Shown one piece after another: positions 59,186 through 64,000 of a stretch of 64,000 bases of DNA. The notes below the pieces were generated by a model. The model saw only the letters and a list, made by a program, of their open reading frames with translations, searched no databases and was not told where the DNA came from. This DNA comes from DATJMJ01 sp035503915 (GTDB lineage Bacteria; Actinomycetota; Acidimicrobiia; Acidimicrobiales; Palsa-688). A program made the position numbers and the translations under genes. Position 1 is the first letter of the stretch; each line of letters opens with the position of its first letter. Location: positions 101,733 to 165,732 of the forward strand of contig DATJSU010000029.1 of NCBI GenBank assembly GCA_035503915.1, written 5' to 3'.

Positions 59186-61288
59186 ATGGATGTTACTCTC
59201 GGCGTGCCGAGCGGCTGCCAGCACCTGCTCAAGGACCTGACGCCGGAGCAAAGGCGCGCAGTCGAGACACCTTCGCAGACGGTCTGCGTCCTGGCAGCCG
59301 CCGGAGCCGGCAAGACAGGGGTGCTCACGCGGCGCATCGCCTACCGTGCGCTGACGGGTAGCGCGAAGGCCGAGCACGTCCTCGCCATCACTTTTACACG
59401 CAAGGCGGCTGGGGAGCTGCGAGAGCGCTTGAGCTCTCTCGGGCTGGGCTCGGCGGTGACAGCGGGCACGTTCCACTCGGCCGCTCTATCGCAGTTACGG
59501 CGGTGGTGGGCCGACCGTCGCGCCCCGGCGCCTGCGGTGCTCGAGCGCAAGGGCCGGCTGCTTGGCGAGCTGGTTGCCGAGCGACCTGGCTTGGCTGACG
59601 CGAGCGTCGCAGACTTGGCGAGCCAGATCGAGTGGGCCAAAGCGAGGCTCATCGCGCCGGGGTCCTTCGCTGTCTCGGCGCGTTCGTCCTACCGAGCCCT
59701 GCCCGCTGACGCGGATGCCATCGCCACTTTGTACGCGCGCTACGAAGACGAGAAAAGACGGCGCCGGCTCGTCGATTTTGACGACCTTCTTGCCCGCTAC
59801 GCCGATGCCCTCTGCTCCGATGACAGATTTGCTGCGGCTCAGCGTTGGAAATGGCGCCATATCTTTGTCGACGAGCTTCAGGACGTCAACCCGCTCCAGT
59901 GCCGCCTGCTCGACGTCCTGCTCGGTCAAAACGCCGACCTGTTCGTCGTGGGAGATCCCCACCAGGCGATCTATGGGTGGAACGGCGCTGACCCCAGCTT
60001 CTTGAACGATTTTCCCAGCCGGTGGCCCGAAGCCGAGGTGATCCGCCTCGAAGACAACCACAGGTCGAGCCCCCAGGTCGTTGCAGCCGCGTCGGCGGTG
60101 CTTGGGCGCCAGTCCTCTGGTCAGGTGCGCTCGACGCAACCGGACGGGCCGCGACCTGTTCTGCGCTCGTTTGCCAACGAGGAAGCTGAGGCGGCGGGGG
60201 TGGCGGAGCGGATGGCAGCTGCGCATGCGCGTGGGCTGCCCTGGGCCGAGATGGCCGCATTGGCACGGACCAACGCTCAATTGGTCGCCATCTCCACCGC
60301 TCTCAGGAGGGCGGGTGTCCCCTTCCATGCCGTCCCGTCCGGCGAGGGCAGCGACGATCTCACCGTCGAGGTGGCTCTCGAACCCCCAGCAGACATCGGC
60401 CGGACCGGTCTGGCCAAGATTGCACCCGCGACGAGGCAAGGCCTCGGTGAAGTCACAGTTTCGAGCTTCCACCGGGCGAAAGGGCTTCAATGGGGAGCCG
60501 TCTGGGTGTGCGGGCTCGAGGCTGGGATGGTGCCTATTGCTTACGCGACCAGCTCTGCCGCGATGGCGGAAGAGCGGCGGCTCCTGTACGTGGCGCTCAG
60601 CCGCGCCGAGCGCGAGCTTTATTGCTCCTGGGCGAGGGAGCGAAGGGCGGCCAATGGGATCTCCCTGCGCCGCGAGCCAAGCCCCTGGCTCCGGGCTCTG
60701 GCCGCTCATTGTGCCGGTCCCGGTGGCGAGGCCGGGGACGGGCCCTGTGACGGGGACGCAGCCGAGGGGTACCCCGAGGGCGCGGCTCGCTCCTCGCGCA
60801 ACGGACGGCGGCAAGGCTTGCGGTCCTCGAACGGCGCCGACCGTGCTGGGCAACCGGGTGACACCGACGCCGCGCTCGTCGACTTCCTGGCCGCTGCGCG
60901 CAAACGTCTCTCGCGGGCCAATGCCCGCCCCGGCCGAGGCCGGCGAGCACGCCTCGGGCCAGATCAGGCGGGGGCCAGAGCCGCAGAAAACCCGCAAGAG
61001 GACGACCTCTTGGAGGCGCCCGCCGATCCCCGAGTAGCCCAGGCGGCTCAGACGGCGGACAACCTCCGGCAGTGGCGGCGGCGCCTCGCCCGTGCCTCTG
61101 GGGTACCGCCACACGTGCTCCTCCACGATTCAACGGTGGACTTGATCGCCGCTCGCCAGCCCGCCAGTGCCGATGAACTGCTTGCTGTGCCTGGTGTCGG
61201 GCCCGTAAAGGTGGCCAGGTACGGCCCGGCGATCCTCGAGGTCGTGCTAGGGAGCACAGCGGCTGGCCGCGGTTGCCCGCCGGGCTAG
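59186..61288 (+). CDS. uvrD2: UvrD/PcrA-like SF1 helicase with HRDC domain (UvrD2 type)
   Basis: The 700-residue helicase has Walker A CVLAAAGAGKTGVL, LAITFTRKAAGELRERL, Walker B IFVDELQDVNPLQ, VVGDPHQAIYGWNGAD, HRSSPQVV, SFHRAKGLQWGAVWV and YVALSRAERELYCSW. After a low-complexity linker (about 515-600), an HRDC-type helical domain ends the protein (LLHDSTVDLIAARQPASADE). Actinobacterial UvrD2 has this layout and acts in repair. ATG 59186 is fixed by the promoter; a GTG at 59177 is in frame but lies inside it. Confidence 0.93.
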   Translation: MDVTLGVPSGCQHLLKDLTPEQRRAVETPSQTVCVLAAAGAGKTGVLTRRIAYRALTGSAKAEHVLAITFTRKAAGELRERLSSLGLGSAVTAGTFHSAALSQLRRWWADRRAPAPAVLERKGRLLGELVAERPGLADASVADLASQIEWAKARLIAPGSFAVSARSSYRALPADADAIATLYARYEDEKRRRRLVDFDDLLARYADALCSDDRFAAAQRWKWRHIFVDELQDVNPLQCRLLDVLLGQNADLFVVGDPHQAIYGWNGADPSFLNDFPSRWPEAEVIRLEDNHRSSPQVVAAASAVLGRQSSGQVRSTQPDGPRPVLRSFANEEAEAAGVAERMAAAHARGLPWAEMAALARTNAQLVAISTALRRAGVPFHAVPSGEGSDDLTVEVALEPPADIGRTGLAKIAPATRQGLGEVTVSSFHRAKGLQWGAVWVCGLEAGMVPIAYATSSAAMAEERRLLYVALSRAERELYCSWARERRAANGISLRREPSPWLRALAAHCAGPGGEAGDGPCDGDAAEGYPEGAARSSRNGRRQGLRSSNGADRAGQPGDTDAALVDFLAAARKRLSRANARPGRGRRARLGPDQAGARAAENPQEDDLLEAPADPRVAQAAQTADNLRQWRRRLARASGVPPHVLLHDSTVDLIAARQPASADELLAVPGVGPVKVARYGPAILEVVLGSTAAGRGCPPG

Positions 61289-61570
61289 GGGCGCCGGCCC
61301 CTGCCGTCCTCCTCGGCCTTTCTGGTATTTCCGGGCGACATAGGTGGTCCTCGTGGCGGGAGAGCTCAGGATACTGCGCTCCAGCGCAACGGCTGGGACG
61401 CAGTCACGCCGGGGGCATGCCTGTTGAGAGGCATAAGAGCTCCCACAGGCAGGTGCTCCACTCTGGGGGGAGCGTGCCAACGCGGAGCGTGGTAGCAGCG
61501 GTGGGCAAAGTGCGCGAGTGCGAATTCCGCGCGCGGAAAGCCTTATTTGGCCGCGCTCAAAGTGAACCTG
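61289..61570. other. Intergenic stretch of about 280 bp without a recognised gene
   Basis: I see no RNA gene or credible reading frame here. A GCCTGT/ACAGGC inverted repeat lies near 61420-61455. The two-frame open reading on both strands lacks family features. Confidence 0.5.
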
Positions 61571-61584
61571 TAGACTAGGTCAGC
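61571..61584 (+). promoter_or_regulatory. Leaderless-type promoter of the 160-residue hypothetical
   Basis: TAGACT (61571-61576, with TG just before it), then 8 nt, then GTG 61585. Confidence 0.55.
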
Positions 61585-62067
61585 GTGTCTGAGTGGTACT
61601 CAATTGAAGTGTTTGATGGCGCGACCTCGGCCGCTTTTTGGGCCGAGAGCCATGGCGACCCACTTCTCGAGTCTGCTCTCACCTCGGGCGCGAAAGACTG
61701 GTCATGGCATCGCCACTCTTGGGGTGTCGTCCTCGAGCTCGAGTTCGACGACGCCAAGTCTTGGGAGGACTGGCGGGCACTCGCCCACGTTCAAGCGGCA
61801 CTCGATGCCGTCCCCGACCCGATCAGCGGGTTGATCATGTACAGGGGGCGTGGTGGGACGAGCGGGGCACCAAGACCGCGCCGGCCCAAGCCATTGCAGG
61901 GAAGTGGGTCTGCTGCGCTCCCGCTCCCGTGGCAGTGGCAAGACGAGGGCCCGGCGTTCCTGCCGGCTTGGCCGCTGTCCCTGCTGCGGACTGCAACCGG
62001 TGCAGGGGCCGGGCTCGGGGCGCGTGTGAGCAGCCCGCGCCGCTTTCTCGCCCGCACCTGGCCCTGA
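61585..62067 (+). CDS. Conserved hypothetical, Trp-rich N-terminal domain
   Basis: The 160-residue protein has a compact N-terminal part (1-90) with many aromatics: EWYSIEVFDGATSAAFWAES, KDWSWHRHSWGVVLELEF and WEDWRALAHVQAALDAVPDP, then GLIMYRGRGG. The remainder is Pro/Arg/Gly-rich and probably unstructured. The first part looks conserved, like an alpha/beta ferredoxin-type fold. I know no function. Confidence 0.6.
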   Translation: MSEWYSIEVFDGATSAAFWAESHGDPLLESALTSGAKDWSWHRHSWGVVLELEFDDAKSWEDWRALAHVQAALDAVPDPISGLIMYRGRGGTSGAPRPRRPKPLQGSGSAALPLPWQWQDEGPAFLPAWPLSLLRTATGAGAGLGARVSSPRRFLARTWP

Positions 62068-62098
62068 GGACGCGAGAGGGCCTTTGCAGGGCAAGCGA

Positions 62099-62872
62099 CT
62101 AAAGGCCCACGTCCACAAAGAGGGGCGCGTGGTCAGAAGGGAGCTTTCCTTTGCGAGCGTTGCGGTCCACCAAGGCCCAGCTCACGTTTTGCGCGAGCAC
62201 TTGGCTGACTAGTAACAGGTCGATGCGCATCCCTCTGTGCTCGTGGAAATCTCCAGAGCGGTAATCCCAGTAGGTGTAGAGCTTTGGGCCCGGCCACCTG
62301 GCACGGAAAGCGTCAACCAGGCCCCACGACTCGAGCTCTGCAAGGGCACCCCTTTCCTCGGGCGTCACATGCGTGGAGCCAACAAAAGCAGTCGGGTCCC
62401 AGACATCTTTGTCTTCGGGCGCAATGTTGAAATCGCCGCCAACTACGACCGCACCGTCGGGCTTTGCGACTGCGTCGAGGTGGCGGCGCAGCCTGCGCAG
62501 CCATTTCAGCTTGTACTCGTAGTGTTCCGAGCCGACTGAGCGCCCGTTTGGCACATAGACGCTCGCCACCGTCAGCTCCCCACAGCGCGCAGTAATGAGA
62601 CGAGTGTCCTGGTCGGCCTCTTCGCCATCGGCAAAACCCATCACCGTGCCTTCCAGGCCGACGCGAGAGAGGATCGCTACACCGTTCCACTGGCCCGAGC
62701 CGTGATGAACCGACTCGTAGCCGAGCGCCGAAAAGGCCATGTGAGGAAAGGCAACGTCAGAGAGCTTTGTCTCCTGCAAGCAGAGGACGTCGGGGTGGGC
62801 ATAGGAGATCCACTCGGGGACGCGTTCCATGCGCACCTTGAGCGAATTGACGTTCCAGGTGGCGAGGCGCAC
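62099..62872 (-). CDS. xth: Exodeoxyribonuclease III
   Basis: The 257-residue AP endonuclease/3'-exonuclease has all family motifs: ATWNVNSLK, LCLQETKL, VYVPNGRS, VGGDFNIAPEDKDVW, the HEHRGMRIDLLL block and SDHAPLFVDV. It repairs abasic sites, complementing nth and mutM in this window. The ATG lies 9 bp after the deacetylase stop. Confidence 0.97.
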   Translation of the reverse strand: MRLATWNVNSLKVRMERVPEWISYAHPDVLCLQETKLSDVAFPHMAFSALGYESVHHGSGQWNGVAILSRVGLEGTVMGFADGEEADQDTRLITARCGELTVASVYVPNGRSVGSEHYEYKLKWLRRLRRHLDAVAKPDGAVVVGGDFNIAPEDKDVWDPTAFVGSTHVTPEERGALAELESWGLVDAFRARWPGPKLYTYWDYRSGDFHEHRGMRIDLLLVSQVLAQNVSWALVDRNARKGKLPSDHAPLFVDVGL

Positions 62873-62881
62873 GGCCCGATC

Positions 62882-63652
62882 TCAGGAGGAGCCGCTCGGC
62901 GGCATCATGACAACCTGGAACAGCTCGGCCAACTTGCCCTCAGGGAGCCCTGCGTCCGCTGCACCCGTCCTCGCCCAGCCCCGGAGGCGTCCCTCGAGGT
63001 CGCTTTCGTGCGCAACCTGGCTCACATGGCGGCGGAGTGCCCGCAGTTTTGCTTCAAAAAACGGCGTTATGTCGACCGCGCGGTTTGGCCGCGGTGAAGC
63101 CATCAGCCAAACTTCGCCGACGGCGTGCGGTTCGAGGCCCTCAGCGACGAGCTCGGGGTGGGCAAAGGGGTTGCGGGCGTCTGGGTAAGCCACACAGACG
63201 GCGGCATCGCCCACCGTCAGGTGGTCGGGATGGCTGGCGCCAACGCGCTCCCAATTGCGCTCGGGAGACTGGCAGAGCAACCGCTCGGGCCTGAAACGCC
63301 TCACCGCACGGGTAATTTCGCGCCGAAGGTCGAAGCTCAGCCACGGGCCCAGACGGCCGTCGGGGAACCCGAGGAAGGTGACCTCCGACACCCCGATCTC
63401 AGCGGCCGCTGCACGCTGTTCCTGCTGGCGCAACGCCGCCATGTCCGCCCGGCTTATCGACCGGTCAGACCCACCGGCGTCCCCGTCAGTCACGACGCAA
63501 TATGCCACCTCGGTACCAGCCTTCACCCACGAAGCGATCGTTCCGGCAGCTCCAAAGTCAACGTCATCAGGGTGAGCCGTCACCACGAGGGCCCGTTGAA
63601 CGCCAGCTGCGTCGTCCAAAGTGACCGCCGCGACTTGGGGGACCTCGGGCAC
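62882..63652 (-). CDS. PIG-L/LmbE-family deacetylase (MshB/Mca-like)
   Basis: The 256-residue zinc enzyme has ALVVTAHPDDVDFGAAGT (metal His and the catalytic Asp), VTDGDAGGSD, FLGFPDGRL, and the distal metal His in ASHPDHLTVGDA. In actinobacteria such enzymes deacetylate GlcNAc-Ins (MshB) or cleave mycothiol conjugates (Mca). mshD in the window fits, but the substrate cannot be decided. GTG 63652 is exactly 7 nt after TAGAGT; the frame is open to 63709. Confidence 0.88.
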   Translation of the reverse strand: MPEVPQVAAVTLDDAAGVQRALVVTAHPDDVDFGAAGTIASWVKAGTEVAYCVVTDGDAGGSDRSISRADMAALRQQEQRAAAAEIGVSEVTFLGFPDGRLGPWLSFDLRREITRAVRRFRPERLLCQSPERNWERVGASHPDHLTVGDAAVCVAYPDARNPFAHPELVAEGLEPHAVGEVWLMASPRPNRAVDITPFFEAKLRALRRHVSQVAHESDLEGRLRGWARTGAADAGLPEGKLAELFQVVMMPPSGSS

Positions 63653-63665
63653 CTGGCTAACTCTA
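63653..63665 (-). promoter_or_regulatory. Leaderless-type promoter of the PIG-L gene
   Basis: TAGAGT (minus strand, 63660-63665), then 7 nt, then GTG 63652. xth probably shares the transcript. Confidence 0.65.
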
Positions 63666-63821
63666 CTGGCAGCAAGCGGGCCAGCACGCCTCCTGGTCGC
63701 CGGCCTCACGGGCGAGATGAACCTGGGGTTTCGTGCTCGGGCAACATCGCTAAGCGTGTGGACGGATATCTCTCGTTGAGATGAAGAACAAGAAAATGAA
63801 CTATTTCACCGATGGCTAGCC

Positions 63822-63833
63822 TACAATGGGCGC
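63822..63833 (+). promoter_or_regulatory. Promoter of the 54-residue CxxC protein
   Basis: TACAAT (63822-63827), then 6 nt, then ATG 63834. Confidence 0.5.
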
Positions 63834-63998
63834 ATGAAACAATTCCTGTGCATAGTGCTCGGCCACCAGGAGTACTCCCCCGACGTCCTGGAAGCCAAGC
63901 CCTGGGACGACCCTGACTTCTATGGGTACGACCGCCTGGACTTCCGGGAGCTCCACTGCTTACGCTGCGGCGAGGAGCTCCAACGCGAGGCTGCATAA
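63834..63998 (+). CDS. 54-residue protein with a CxxC zinc-knuckle-like end
   Basis: A complete short frame with GC-rich third positions and a good -10 element starts at ATG 63834 and ends in TAA. The product starts MKQFLCIVLGHQEYSPDVLE, has an acidic aromatic middle, and ends HCLRCGEELQREAA. The Cys pair at 42 and 45 resembles half of a zinc ribbon, and Cys6 with His11 could complete a site. No family is recognised. Confidence 0.6.
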   Translation: MKQFLCIVLGHQEYSPDVLEAKPWDDPDFYGYDRLDFRELHCLRCGEELQREAA

Positions 63999-64000
63999 GC

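Noticed and set aside
59495..61126. 543-codon open frame on the minus strand
   Set aside because: It lies fully opposite uvrD2, has no family motifs, and is the usual antisense artefact of GC-rich third positions.

Overview
The window is high-GC (roughly two-thirds G+C) chromosomal DNA from an actinobacterium. Three mycothiol-related proteins point there: mycothiol synthase MshD, a mycothiol-dependent maleylpyruvate-isomerase-type enzyme and an MshB/Mca-type PIG-L deacetylase. Other pointers are an RPF-type wall hydrolase, a BldC-type HTH protein and the rpmF/plsX/rnc/mutM/smc/ftsY block. Frequent GTG/TTG starts, many 4-bp stop/start overlaps and a recurring leaderless-type promoter (TANNNT, then 6-9 nt, then the start codon) fit a deep-branching actinobacterium, perhaps Acidimicrobiia. 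The class assignment is inference. I saw no rRNA, tRNA, CRISPR array or intact insertion sequence.

Layout. 1-5.9 kb: the end of an RPF-type gene, an unknown membrane protein, an ArsR repressor with a perfect palindrome over its start, a mycothiol enzyme, and a coupled trio (sigma-region-4-like protein, VirD4/TraG-like ATPase, AAA ATPase) that looks like the edge of a conjugation-type locus. 6-9.6 kb: trpCFBA. 9.7-11.9 kb: a two-component system. 12-25.3 kb: thirteen kilobases on the minus strand running hisD-C-B-H-A-F, groES-like, a sialidase-fold propeller, a MoaD-like protein ending in Gly-Gly, hisI, trpE, ygfZ, an MFS transporter, bioD and bioB. Most neighbours there are coupled by ATGA/GTGA/TTGA or TAGTG overlaps. 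A strong hairpin lies between hisI and trpE. trpG and trpD are not in the window.

25.4-32.3 kb: a K+ channel overlapping a CorA-type transporter (GQN in place of GMN), a small coiled protein, endonuclease III divergent from mshD, a UDP-sulfoquinovose-synthase-like gene divergent from rlmN, and a small membrane protein. 32.3-35.7 kb: an ill-defined 0.7-kb region and then a 906-residue TIR-transmembrane-WD40 protein with 14 propeller repeats, the best candidate for a signalling or defence effector. 35.9-48.3 kb: ftsY, smc, a PfpI-type protein, a membrane protein, a DUF2277 protein, mutM, rnc and acpP, facing DUF177, rpmF and plsX, then a DivIVA-like coiled coil, coaD and rsmD. 48.3-55.5 kb: recG, fakA-like, rpmB, a GAF-HTH regulator, thiL and a PH-domain membrane protein. 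55.5-64 kb: ddl, a membrane-fused murF, an alpha/beta hydrolase, uvrD2, a conserved hypothetical, xth, a PIG-L deacetylase and a 54-residue CxxC protein.

Most genes are housekeeping: tryptophan, histidine and biotin synthesis, mycothiol, ribosome, lipid and wall synthesis, and DNA repair. The non-routine parts are the left-edge conjugation-like trio, the GroES/propeller/MoaD-GG cassette inside the his run, the TIR-WD40 gene, the SQD1-like gene and the uniform leaderless promoter pattern.
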